64,000 nt of DNA from Bernardetia sp042180575 (GTDB lineage Bacteria; Bacteroidota; Bacteroidia; Cytophagales; Bernardetiaceae): assembly GCF_042180575.1 (NCBI RefSeq), contig NZ_CP170094.1, positions 930,001 to 994,000 of the forward strand. The letters are read 5' to 3'. The notes under the pieces were generated by a model, which made no database searches, was not told the DNA's origin, and saw only the letters and a list, made by a program, of their open reading frames with translations. Numbering within the stretch: position 1 is the stretch's first letter; each line of letters starts with the position of its first letter. Of this stretch, positions 44,582 to 52,241 are shown in pieces. The translations under genes were made by a program, and so were the position numbers.

Positions 44582-45574
44582 TTGAAAACATTAGTAGTAA
44601 TAGCAGGTGCAACAGCCGTAGGAAAAACAGCTTTATGTACAGAATTAGCAGCTTACTTTAATACAGAAGTCATTTCAGCCGATTCAAGACAATTTTATAA
44701 AGAAATGAGCATTGGAACAGCAAAACCCACACAAAAAGAAATGACTTTTTTGTCTAAAAATGACACCCCAAAAGTAATAAAGCATCATTTTATCGATTCT
44801 CATTCAATTCAAAACCCTCTATCAGCAGGACAATTTGAAAAGGAGGCTTTATCTGTTATTGATAATTTATTCAAAAAGAGAAATAATAAAAATGATATAT
44901 TAATTCTGACAGGAGGTTCTGGACTTTTTATTCAAGCAATCTGTGATGGATTTGATGAAATACCAACTATTGACACAAAATTCAGAGAGCAATTAAATAA
45001 AGAGTTAGAAGAAAATGGATTAGAAAAATTAGTCTCAGAATTAAAAGAAAAAGATTCAGAATATGCCCAAGAGGCAGATTTGAATAATCCTCAACGAGTC
45101 GTTAGGGCTTTAGAAATCATTCGAAGTACAAACAAAACTTATTCAGAATTCAGAAAAAAAACTAGGCAAAATCAAGAAAAAAATAAACAAGAAAGAAAAC
45201 AAAAATTAGGCTTCGAAACTATCAAAATTATGTTAGACCGACCTAGAGAAGAATTATACGAACGAATAAACAAACGAGTTTTGATAATGATAAAAAATGG
45301 TTTAGTCGAAGAAGTAAAAGGCTTACAAAATTATGCTCATCTTTCCCCATTAAAAACAGTCGGTTATCAAGAAATTTTTGATTATTTAGATGCTACTCAA
45401 GAAATTGATTTACCAACAGCCATTTCAAACATTCAACAAAACACAAGACGATTTGCCAAACGACAATTAACTTGGTTTAGAAGAGATACAGAATATACTT
45501 GGTATGACCTTTCGCAAGCAAATTATAAAGAAAAAATAATTGATTTTATTGAAAATAGTATTTCAACAAAGTAG
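44582..45574 (+). CDS. miaA: tRNA dimethylallyltransferase (TTG start)
   Basis: Adds a dimethylallyl group to adenosine 37 of tRNAs that read codons starting with U. The P-loop is AGATAVGKT at residues 8-16, followed by SADSRQFYKEMSIGTAKP, the catalytic/DMAPP-binding region. GQFEKEA, LTGGSGLFIQA, and later NPQRVVRALEI, LDRPREELYERI and GYQEI complete the family signature. Near the end, RRFAKRQLTWFRRD is typical. The TTG at 44582 is the only start that keeps the P-loop strand, giving 330 residues, close to the usual length. It stands alone, and a stem-loop follows. Confidence 0.95.
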   Translation: MKTLVVIAGATAVGKTALCTELAAYFNTEVISADSRQFYKEMSIGTAKPTQKEMTFLSKNDTPKVIKHHFIDSHSIQNPLSAGQFEKEALSVIDNLFKKRNNKNDILILTGGSGLFIQAICDGFDEIPTIDTKFREQLNKELEENGLEKLVSELKEKDSEYAQEADLNNPQRVVRALEIIRSTNKTYSEFRKKTRQNQEKNKQERKQKLGFETIKIMLDRPREELYERINKRVLIMIKNGLVEEVKGLQNYAHLSPLKTVGYQEIFDYLDATQEIDLPTAISNIQQNTRRFAKRQLTWFRRDTEYTWYDLSQANYKEKIIDFIENSISTK

Positions 45575-45600
45575 TTTATCGATAGAAGAATCCAAACCTA

Positions 45601-45636
45601 GAAGTTGTTTAAAGTGTATATTCTTAAAACAACTTC
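45601..45636. terminator. Stem-loop between miaA and the acyltransferase gene
   Basis: GAAGTTGTTTAAAG (45601-45614) pairs with CTTAAAACAACTTC (45623-45636) with one mismatch. Convergent genes flank it. Confidence 0.65.
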
Positions 45637-45663
45637 CTAGCCTAGTGTTGTTAGACGATATGA

Positions 45664-46530
45664 TTATTTTATTGTTTTCATTTCCTCAGGCAATTTGACA
45701 TGTTTTTCAATAAAATGCTGAATATCTGCAATCGTATGTTCGTCTGTAAACTGAACTGGTTTTTTGAATGTTACTTGTAATTGTGTACCTCTTTTTTTCA
45801 AAAAGAATCCTTTTTTATCAAATGCCCTTCTAAAACCATTGATATAAACAGGAACTACAATCGGTTTTAATTCGTGAATCAAATGTGCAGAACCTTTTCT
45901 TACTGGAGCAAATGCTTTTGTTGTTCCTTGAGGAAAAGTTACTACCCAACCTTCTGCCAATGCTTGTTTTATTTTGTTAGGAGCTGATGTATCTGCTCCT
46001 CGTTGTACTTCTTCTCCTTTTGCTCTCCAACTTCGTTTTATAGTAACAGCACCTGTATAAGCTAATAGTTTTGGCAACCAACCACCATCTTTCATCGTTT
46101 CTTCGGCTGCTACATAAAACATTTTTGTACGTGGATTTAATAAATATACAGGAAAATTAATATTTTTAAATTTCCATTTTACACTACAAAAAACGTGATA
46201 CATTACCATTACATCAGCAAAATAAGTTTGATGATTGGAGATAAACATAACGCCTTTGTTGGGAAGATTCATTAAATGTTCTGCACCTTCTACTTTTGTG
46301 TTATTCAAAATATTAAAACGTGGATACGTCGCTGCACCAAGAACGCCTACAAGCATCCTTTTCAAAAAAAGAAAATTTCCAAATGGATCTTTTCGAATAA
46401 TTTTCAATTTTTTCACTTTACTTATCCAAGACATTTTTTGTTTGTCAGAACGTACTTTATTTCTTCGTCTAAATTTTTTTGGCGACTGGATTGTATTTTC
46501 TTCGTTTGAGGTAGATGTGTTTGTGTCCAT
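45664..46530 (-). CDS. PlsC-like 1-acyl-sn-glycerol-3-phosphate acyltransferase (divergent motifs)
   Basis: A peripheral membrane acyltransferase of 288 residues, predicted to acylate lysophosphatidate or a related lipid. Motif I is SNHQTYFAD, with five residues between His and Asp instead of the usual four. Motif III is TFPQGTTKAF in place of FPEGTR, so a glutamine replaces the conserved glutamate; the block of basic residues before KIIRKDPFG is at the N-terminus. A hydrophobic stretch lies at about 40-60, and VVPVYINGFRRAF is the usual motif IV region. I recall similar SNHQTYFAD/PQGTT variants in this phylum, so this is probably a distinct clade rather than a dead enzyme. The exact substrate is unsure. 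Confidence 0.8.
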   Translation of the reverse strand: MDTNTSTSNEENTIQSPKKFRRRNKVRSDKQKMSWISKVKKLKIIRKDPFGNFLFLKRMLVGVLGAATYPRFNILNNTKVEGAEHLMNLPNKGVMFISNHQTYFADVMVMYHVFCSVKWKFKNINFPVYLLNPRTKMFYVAAEETMKDGGWLPKLLAYTGAVTIKRSWRAKGEEVQRGADTSAPNKIKQALAEGWVVTFPQGTTKAFAPVRKGSAHLIHELKPIVVPVYINGFRRAFDKKGFFLKKRGTQLQVTFKKPVQFTDEHTIADIQHFIEKHVKLPEEMKTIK

Positions 46531-46699
46531 TATTTTATAACTAAAAATGATAAAATTTGGTAGTCTGAATAGTGTGTTATTTTATGATAAACGAATATTC
46601 ATTCGCTTAGGTTTGTTTCTGAAAAGTTAAAGAAATATTTTGACAGTAGATAATTTTATTTTGATTCCTTTAATTTTTATTGGTTTTTTTCTAAAAAAA

Positions 46700-46751
46700 A
46701 ACTCTTTTTTATTTTTATCCTATAAAAATAGAACAAAAATAAAAAAGAGTT
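46700..46751 (-). terminator. Terminator stem-loop downstream of rpsP
   Basis: Seventeen-base perfect arms (46700-46716 and 46735-46751), core AACTCTTTTTTATTTTT, enclose an 18-base loop. It lies in the 337-bp spacer after the S16 gene, which holds no other gene; the remainder is AT-rich with a short TAATTTTTAATTCATAATT stretch near 46840. Confidence 0.7.
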
Positions 46752-46867
46752 AGAAGTTTTTTTATAAATAGATATACGTTTAATTAAAACCAGTTATCTA
46801 TATCAGTAATTATAAATCAAATAGATTACTAACTTGTAATTTTTAATTCATAATTATTCCTTATAAA

Positions 46868-47416
46868 TTATTCTCCTGCATTTTCTGTTGTTTCTTCCGT
46901 AGATGCTTCTGGAGCTTCTTCGCTTGCTTCGGCAGCAGGCTCATTAGCTTTAGCAGCTTCTTCTTGTTTCTTACGGATAGCTTCAGCACGAGCTTCTTTT
47001 ACCTTAGCTTCAGCAGCCATACGGTCTTTAGCAGCTTGTTGTTTATCACCCGAAAGTTTAGAAATACGGCTTTCAATTTTTTGGTCTTTAGCTTCTCTCC
47101 AAGCTGCCATTTTTTCGTCAGCAGATTCTTGAGTAATAGCTCCTTTGTTTACACCTAATTGAAGGTGTTTACGGAACATTAAACCTTTATAATGTAACAT
47201 TCTTCTTACAGTTTCAGAAGGCTGCGCTCCTACCATAAGCCATTTAATAGCTTTCTCGTCATCAATAACGATAGTAGCAGGTACAGTCTGCGGATTGTAA
47301 GTCCCAATTTTTTCGATGAATTTACCATCACGTGGCGCTCGGGAGTCAGCTACAACGATTTCGAAACGTGCAGCTTTTTTGCGCCCTCTTCTTGCAAGTC
47401 TTATGCGAGTTGCCAT
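46868..47416 (-). CDS. rpsP: 30S ribosomal protein S16 with C-terminal extension
   Basis: A component of the small ribosomal subunit. Residues 1-80 are the S16 core: MATRIRLARRGRKKAARFEI, then VVADSRAPRDGKFIEKIGTY, and later WLMVGAQPSETVRRML. The remaining ~100 residues, from about 82, are charged and Ala/Glu-rich (KAKEARAEAIRKKQEEAAK-type), a long tail usual in Bacteroidota but absent from the ~82-residue proteins of Escherichia coli. The usual partners rimM, trmD and rplS are not adjacent. A clear promoter and a leader hairpin lie upstream. Confidence 0.97.
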   Translation of the reverse strand: MATRIRLARRGRKKAARFEIVVADSRAPRDGKFIEKIGTYNPQTVPATIVIDDEKAIKWLMVGAQPSETVRRMLHYKGLMFRKHLQLGVNKGAITQESADEKMAAWREAKDQKIESRISKLSGDKQQAAKDRMAAEAKVKEARAEAIRKKQEEAAKANEPAAEASEEAPEASTEETTENAGE

Positions 47417-47483
47417 AACTTATACAAAGTTTAGAGAGGTCTGAAAATTAAAATAATACCCTAAAATAAAATAAATTAGAGTT

Positions 47484-47514
47484 CTTGTTTTGATAAGAGT
47501 TCTATAAAAACAAG
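47484..47514 (-). promoter_or_regulatory. Leader hairpin at the 5' end of the rpsP transcript
   Basis: CTTGTTTT (47484-47491) pairs with AAAACAAG (47507-47514), extended by GT and AC with a bulge. It begins within a few bases of the predicted transcript start, with ~65 bases of leader left before the ATG. It may protect the 5' end or control S16 synthesis; this is inference. Confidence 0.5.
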
Positions 47515-47518
47515 ACTG

Positions 47519-47549
47519 CAAAGGTAGAGTTTTATTTTAATATTTACAA
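47519..47549 (-). promoter_or_regulatory. Promoter of rpsP
   Basis: On the minus strand TTG (47549-47547) is followed after 20 bases by TACCTTTG (47526-47519), an excellent match to the Bacteroidota TTG/TAnnTTTG promoter. The transcript would start near 47513. Confidence 0.75.
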
Positions 47550-47565
47550 TTTTTCACTTCATTAT

Positions 47566-48204
47566 TTATTCTTTCAAGCCTTCATTTGAGATATTTTTTT
47601 GACTTTCTTGGTATTTTGAGGTAATCGTAATATACATTTTTTGAATCAGAAATGCCCAAAAACCACAAATAAACGACATCAAAAGAGCTATTCCAAAATG
47701 AAAAAACAACCTAAAAAATGTAATTTCTCCATATCCAATAAAATACTGTCCCAAATCAGTTCCATAATGCCATTGTAAAATAGCCAAAATACTATGATGT
47801 CCGATAGCTAAGAAAGAATAAACTACCTGCATACGCCAATCTTGATAAATAATAAGAAGAGCAGCATTGGTAAAATAAAAAAAGTGCATTTCTGCCATTC
47901 CGTGAAGCTGACCTATAAATTGCAGCATAAAAATAGTATAAACCACAGAAATCAATGCTCTAGAAAGTCTGCCTTCTTGCAAAACCAAACGAATTATCAA
48001 ATACAGCATACACGTACAACCTGCTGTAATCCAAGTAAAAAGCCAAGTACTATATATAGGAGCAAGGCAAATTCCTATCAAAAAAAATAGTCCTACAAAT
48101 CCATCTGAAATAGAATCTACTTGTTTTTGTACTTCATTGAGATAACTTTCCTTATTTGTATATTCAACAATAGGAATCCATTTATTAGTAAAAAAATTAG
48201 GCAT
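47566..48204 (-). CDS. Orphan membrane sensor-like domain protein
   Basis: A 212-residue protein with six hydrophobic helices between about 33 and 190. The motif MAEMHFFYFTNAALLIIY, followed by QDWRMQVVYSFLAIGHHSIL, closely resembles the membrane module that precedes chemoreceptor or diguanylate cyclase domains in other bacteria (HGMIEMHF...YRDWR...HH pattern). Here no signalling domain follows: only a ~25-residue polar tail (SKYQESQKNISNEGL). It may be a stand-alone receptor or the remnant of a larger one. The family name is not known to me. The gene is separated from rpsP by 149 bp and points the same way. Confidence 0.7.
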   Translation of the reverse strand: MPNFFTNKWIPIVEYTNKESYLNEVQKQVDSISDGFVGLFFLIGICLAPIYSTWLFTWITAGCTCMLYLIIRLVLQEGRLSRALISVVYTIFMLQFIGQLHGMAEMHFFYFTNAALLIIYQDWRMQVVYSFLAIGHHSILAILQWHYGTDLGQYFIGYGEITFFRLFFHFGIALLMSFICGFWAFLIQKMYITITSKYQESQKNISNEGLKE

Positions 48205-48550
48205 AAAAATAATGAGATTGAAAAATAAATGGACTAGGAAAATAAATATCCAAATATAATTACAAATTTTAAATTATATATAAAAGTTGTTTGAAGAATT
48301 AGGGCATGTTCATAAAAACTTTGTCAGTAGTTTTTTGGTAATCCAAAATAACTCTGACAATAGTTTAGTGCGTATTTTTCAAACTATTGACAGCCTTGTG
48401 AAAGGACTGTCAAAGTTGAAAAAATGCTATACCCCAAAGAAACAGCGTAGCTAATTTCTTTTGCAAACTTATTTTTATTTGTTGGTGTCGCTACACTAAA
48501 ACAGCAACAAAGACTGTATTTTTTTGGTATAATTAATTTATTTTTATAAT
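48205..48550. other. Spacer with a hairpin and a copy of the dispersed 30-bp repeat
   Basis: The hairpin at 48382-48416 pairs ACTATTGACAGCCTT with the complementary AAGGACTGTCAAAGT, with two mismatches. At 48479-48513 is the reverse-oriented copy of the palindromic unit (TTGGTGTCGCTACACTAAAACA core) related to 23059-23091. It lies between the orphan membrane gene and recG, and no gene is evident; a 61-codon minus-strand frame overlapping the end of recG looks spurious. Confidence 0.55.
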
Positions 48551-50773
48551 CTAAGAGATTCTGCTCCAATTAATAGTCTGCTCTTTTTGAATATTTTCTA
48601 ACATAGTTACTAAAGGCTGATTTTCTTCTTTTTCTAATTTTGGGTCTTCTTTTAGTATTTCTTGGGCTACCTCTCTTGCTACTTTCAGAATTTCGCCATC
48701 TCTTGCTAAATCAGCAATTCGTAAATCTACTGCACCACTTTGTTGTGTTCCTGCAATATCGCCAGCACCACGTAATTTCAAATCTTCATCAGCAATTTCA
48801 AAACCATTTACTGTCCTGACCATTACTTCAAGACGTTTTTTGCCTTCTTTACTGAGTTTATAACCACTCATCAAGACACAATATGACTGTTCACTTCCAC
48901 GCCCAACACGCCCACGAAGCTGATGAAGCTGTGAAAGTCCAAAACGTTCAGAATTTTCGATAATCATAACAGAAGCATTCGGAACATTTACACCTACTTC
49001 AATTACCGTTGTGGCAACCAAAATTTTGGTTTCTCCTTTTGCGAAGCGTTGCATCTCAAAATCTTTGTCTTTAGGTTTCATTTTTCCATGCAAAATACTG
49101 ACAGGAACTTTTGGAAAAGCTCTGCAAATACTCTCATATCCATCTTCCAAATTCTTATAATCTAATGTTTCTGATTCTTCAATCAATGGATAAACCAAAT
49201 AAATTTGTCTTCCCAAATCAATCTGACTTTGCATAAAACCAAAAACACGCAGACGATGAGCATCAAATTTATGAACTGTTTTAATAGGTTTGCGACCTGC
49301 TGGAAGTTCATCAATTATCGAAACATCCAAATCTCCGTACAAAGTCATCGCCAACGTTCTAGGAATTGGCGTTGCTGTCATGACCAAAACATGAGGAAAG
49401 AAACCTTCATTTTTTTGCCATAATTTAGCTCTTTGTGCTACTCCAAAACGGTGCTGCTCATCAATTACACAAATTCCTAATTTCTGAAACTGAACTCTAT
49501 CTTCTAAAAGCGCATGTGTTCCGACAATAATATGAATTTTTCCTTCTTTCAAATCTTCCAACATTTCACGCCTTGCTTTTGTCTTTGTTGAGCCTGTAAG
49601 AATATCAATTCGAAGTCCCAATGCATCACAAAATCCTTTCAGACCTTCATAATGTTGTTGCGCCAAAATCTCGGTAGGTGCCATCAAGCAGCTTTGAGCC
49701 TCATAATCAATTCCCATGAGCATAATCAAAAAGGAAACAATCGTTTTTCCACTTCCTACATCTCCTTGCAAAAGTCTGTTCATCTGGCTACCCGATTGTA
49801 CGTCTTGATGAATTTCTTTGATAACTCGTTTTTGTGCGCCTGTAAGCTCAAAAGGCAAATGTTCTTTATAAAATTTGGCTAAAGTAGGTGTTTTTTCAAA
49901 AATTAAACCTTGATTTTTGTCTGTTCTGACGAGTTTTAATTGCAAGAGTTGAAGCTGAATAAAAAATAATTCTTCAAATTTTAGTCGATTTCTTGCTGTT
50001 TCTAACCACTCTGTATTTTTTGGAAAATGAATATGAACAATAGCTCTTCTTCTATCCAATAAATCTTGTTTTTCAATAATAGAAGCTGGCAAAGTTTCCT
50101 CAATTTCTTTATGTACTTGACGAATAAGCGTTTGCATCAAATTTGAAATTCCTCGGCTGTCCATTCCCTTTGCCTTCATTTTTTCGCTTGTATGATAGAC
50201 AGGCTGCAAATAGAGTTTTTCTTTTTCAGAAGGAATATATAATTCTACTTCTGGATGAGCAATGCTAAAATTCCTGCCATACATATTCGGACGACCATAA
50301 ACGATATATTCTTGTCCATCTTTAAGTTTTTTAGCAACCCAGTTTGCACCCCGAAACCAAACCAGTTTTACTTCTCCAGTAGCATCTTCTAAAATTGCTT
50401 CCAAACGTTTCTTTTTTCCTTCTCCCCAAAGATTGATATTTCGTAATCTTCCTTTGAGTTGAACGGCTGTATCTTCTTCTGAAATTAAACCTATTTTTTG
50501 AAATTGTGTACGGTCTTCATAACGAAAAGGCAAGTGCATCAGCAAATCACCAAAAGTTCTGATATTGAGTTCTTTTTGTAAAACTTCTGCACGCAAGCCA
50601 CCAACACCTTTCAGAAATTCTATTTTTGTATCAAAAACTGTTTTCTCAACTGTTTTTCTACTATTTATTTTAGAGTTTTCAGAATTAGGCGCAGCATTTT
50701 GAGATTCTTGATTAGAATCTATTGCATTATTTTGTATGCTATTTTGCGTATTATTTTCGGCAGATTTTTCCAA
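48551..50773 (-). CDS. recG: ATP-dependent DNA helicase RecG
   Basis: Branch-migration helicase that reverses stalled replication forks and resolves Holliday junctions. At 740 residues it is slightly longer than usual because of ~45 Ser/Asn/Gln-rich N-terminal residues. The wedge domain (about 60-280) includes DLLMHLPFRYEDRTQ. The helicase core has Walker A LLQGDVGSGKT, DEQHRFG box, TATPIPRTLAM and SERFGLSQLHQLRGRVGRG, all standard RecG motifs. ATG at 50773 follows a strong promoter by about 18 bases. It ends near the hairpin/repeat spacer. No spoT or other usual neighbour is beside it. Confidence 0.97.
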   Translation of the reverse strand: MEKSAENNTQNSIQNNAIDSNQESQNAAPNSENSKINSRKTVEKTVFDTKIEFLKGVGGLRAEVLQKELNIRTFGDLLMHLPFRYEDRTQFQKIGLISEEDTAVQLKGRLRNINLWGEGKKKRLEAILEDATGEVKLVWFRGANWVAKKLKDGQEYIVYGRPNMYGRNFSIAHPEVELYIPSEKEKLYLQPVYHTSEKMKAKGMDSRGISNLMQTLIRQVHKEIEETLPASIIEKQDLLDRRRAIVHIHFPKNTEWLETARNRLKFEELFFIQLQLLQLKLVRTDKNQGLIFEKTPTLAKFYKEHLPFELTGAQKRVIKEIHQDVQSGSQMNRLLQGDVGSGKTIVSFLIMLMGIDYEAQSCLMAPTEILAQQHYEGLKGFCDALGLRIDILTGSTKTKARREMLEDLKEGKIHIIVGTHALLEDRVQFQKLGICVIDEQHRFGVAQRAKLWQKNEGFFPHVLVMTATPIPRTLAMTLYGDLDVSIIDELPAGRKPIKTVHKFDAHRLRVFGFMQSQIDLGRQIYLVYPLIEESETLDYKNLEDGYESICRAFPKVPVSILHGKMKPKDKDFEMQRFAKGETKILVATTVIEVGVNVPNASVMIIENSERFGLSQLHQLRGRVGRGSEQSYCVLMSGYKLSKEGKKRLEVMVRTVNGFEIADEDLKLRGAGDIAGTQQSGAVDLRIADLARDGEILKVAREVAQEILKEDPKLEKEENQPLVTMLENIQKEQTINWSRIS

Positions 50774-50797
50774 TAGTTTGTAAAAGATAGTGCTTTA

Positions 50798-50827
50798 CAA
50801 AAATAGCAAATTAAAGTAGAAAAACAA
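50798..50827 (-). promoter_or_regulatory. Promoter of recG
   Basis: On the minus strand TTG (50827-50825), a 19-base spacer and TATTTTTG (50805-50798) match the Bacteroidota promoter. The predicted leader to the ATG is about 18 bases. Confidence 0.75.
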
Positions 50828-50977
50828 TCTTTTTTGCTAATTTTGTTAGATTTATTTATCTAAAAAACATTTTATAAAAGTCAGTTTGAGAAAAAAATAA
50901 TAAGATAAAATGTAACCTAATTAGCTACTTTTAGAGTTTAACTCATAGTTTGTGATAATAGAATCAATTATATAAAA

Positions 50978-51706
50978 ATGAAACACGCCTTAATTCTTAC
51001 TGAAAATCAAAATCACTTTTTACAAGAAAATCGTCAAGACCCAATTACTCAAGATAGTTTTTCTTTAGGAGATGAAATTGTTTTTTGTGCTTCTTGTAAA
51101 TCTGCTTTTTTGAAGGAAAGTTGGGAGTATATGGGTTCAGAGCATTGTAATCAAAAGAATACATTATACGATTTTCCAAGACTAGCAACTGCTTTACAAA
51201 TTAAGAAAGTCATTACTTCTGCTTACATAAACCCAAATAGTGATGACCGTTCGCTTGCTTTTTTATTAGATTTATTGGTCGCATTGTGTTTTGGAGCAGG
51301 AATGTATTTTGTTTTATCCTACTTTAGAGCCGAGAAACAAACTATTTCAAATTTTTCGATAGGTACAGCATTTTTATACATCATTTTTAGAGATTGTATA
51401 TTAGGAGATAGCAGTGTCGGAAAAAAAATACTGGGACTTTATTTTATAAATAATCAAACTGCTAAAAAAGTATATTTTTTAACTCTTGTCATACGAAATT
51501 TAATCTATTGGATACCAATGGCGATACTAATTACATTACTACTTTGGACAGAAAACAACTCGGTTTTCTCTCTTTTTATTGTAATTATACTATTGATTTT
51601 ACATATCGTTCAAGCACTTGCACTACTTACAAATCAGTTTAGTTTTTTTGATAATTTATTAGGAATAAAGTTGATGCAAAAAAATAAGAATGCTATAAAA
51701 AAATGA
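50978..51706 (+). CDS. RDD-family membrane protein with N-terminal cysteine pair
   Basis: A 242-residue protein. Residues 1-75 are cytosolic, with a CASC pair and a later HCN in the segment CKSAFLKESWEYMGSEHC, possibly a metal knuckle. Four hydrophobic helices follow (about 92-110, 123-140, 165-190, 195-218), with RSLAFLLDLLVALCFGAG and later GKKILGLYF, the Arg/Asp/Asp-like pattern of the RDD domain. RDD proteins may move ions or small solutes; the specific role is not known. Its stop codon overlaps the start of a truncated copy of the same gene's 5' end. Divergent from recG. Confidence 0.8.
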   Translation: MKHALILTENQNHFLQENRQDPITQDSFSLGDEIVFCASCKSAFLKESWEYMGSEHCNQKNTLYDFPRLATALQIKKVITSAYINPNSDDRSLAFLLDLLVALCFGAGMYFVLSYFRAEKQTISNFSIGTAFLYIIFRDCILGDSSVGKKILGLYFINNQTAKKVYFLTLVIRNLIYWIPMAILITLLLWTENNSVFSLFIVIILLILHIVQALALLTNQFSFFDNLLGIKLMQKNKNAIKK

Positions 51707-51771
51707 AAAATGCCTTAATTCTTACTGAAAATCAAACTCATTTTTTAGAAGAAAACTATCAATATACATGA
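51703..51771 (+). pseudogene. Remnant of a duplicated RDD-type gene (5' end only)
   Basis: An ATG overlapping the RDD stop (ATGA) opens the frame MKNALILTENQTHFLEENYQ, then YT and stop. It copies the first 18 residues of the preceding gene (MKHALILTENQNHFLQENRQ) with a few changes. Nothing further of the gene is left; the DMP19 gene lies convergently 17 bases on. A tandem duplication followed by deletion explains it. Confidence 0.75.
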
Positions 51772-51788
51772 GAAGAAGTTTATGTGTC

Positions 51789-52229
51789 CTAATTTTCTTT
51801 TAAGTAAAAATCATACGCCAATTTTTGAATATCATTTGGGTCTGTCCAGTAAAGCTCATCCAATTCATCAAGTCTTTTCTCTTCTTCTTTTGTAATATAC
51901 TCTCGTAAAATAATTGGAATATCCCAAAATTTTTCTATTCTTTCATCATCTTGACATTTTGAGATAATTAGTTCGCACTCAGTAATAATTTCTAAATTCT
52001 TACTAGCATTTATTTTTTTAAGTACTTTTTGTGTTTCTAAGAAATTTTCATACCCCCAATTACAAAAAAACTGTATAAAACCTCCATTGTACATATCAGA
52101 TTCTAGTCTCCAAATTCGTACAATTTCTTGTTCATTTTGAGATAGATTTTCTAAGTTTCCTTTTTCTATATCAAATAACTTATCCATTACTTCGAATGAA
52201 TAATCTTCAAATTCTTGTCTTATATCCAT
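51789..52229 (-). CDS. DMP19-family protein (DUF4375-like)
   Basis: A 146-residue soluble acidic protein. The stretch EIVRIWRLESDMYNGGFIQF followed by FCNWGYENF is the hallmark of the DMP19 family, named after a Neisseria DNA mimic protein. The very high Asp/Glu content, especially in the last 40 residues, would fit a DNA mimic or a binding partner role, but most family members are uncharacterised. It is third in a minus-strand run (beta-barrel, ChaN, DMP19), with a 12-base gap after chaN. Confidence 0.8.
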   Translation of the reverse strand: MDIRQEFEDYSFEVMDKLFDIEKGNLENLSQNEQEIVRIWRLESDMYNGGFIQFFCNWGYENFLETQKVLKKINASKNLEIITECELIISKCQDDERIEKFWDIPIILREYITKEEEKRLDELDELYWTDPNDIQKLAYDFYLKEN

Positions 52230-52241
52230 AAAAAATTAAAA

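Noticed and set aside
48384..48569. 61-codon minus-strand frame at the recG 3' end
   Set aside because: It runs through a hairpin and a copy of the dispersed repeat and has no family likeness.
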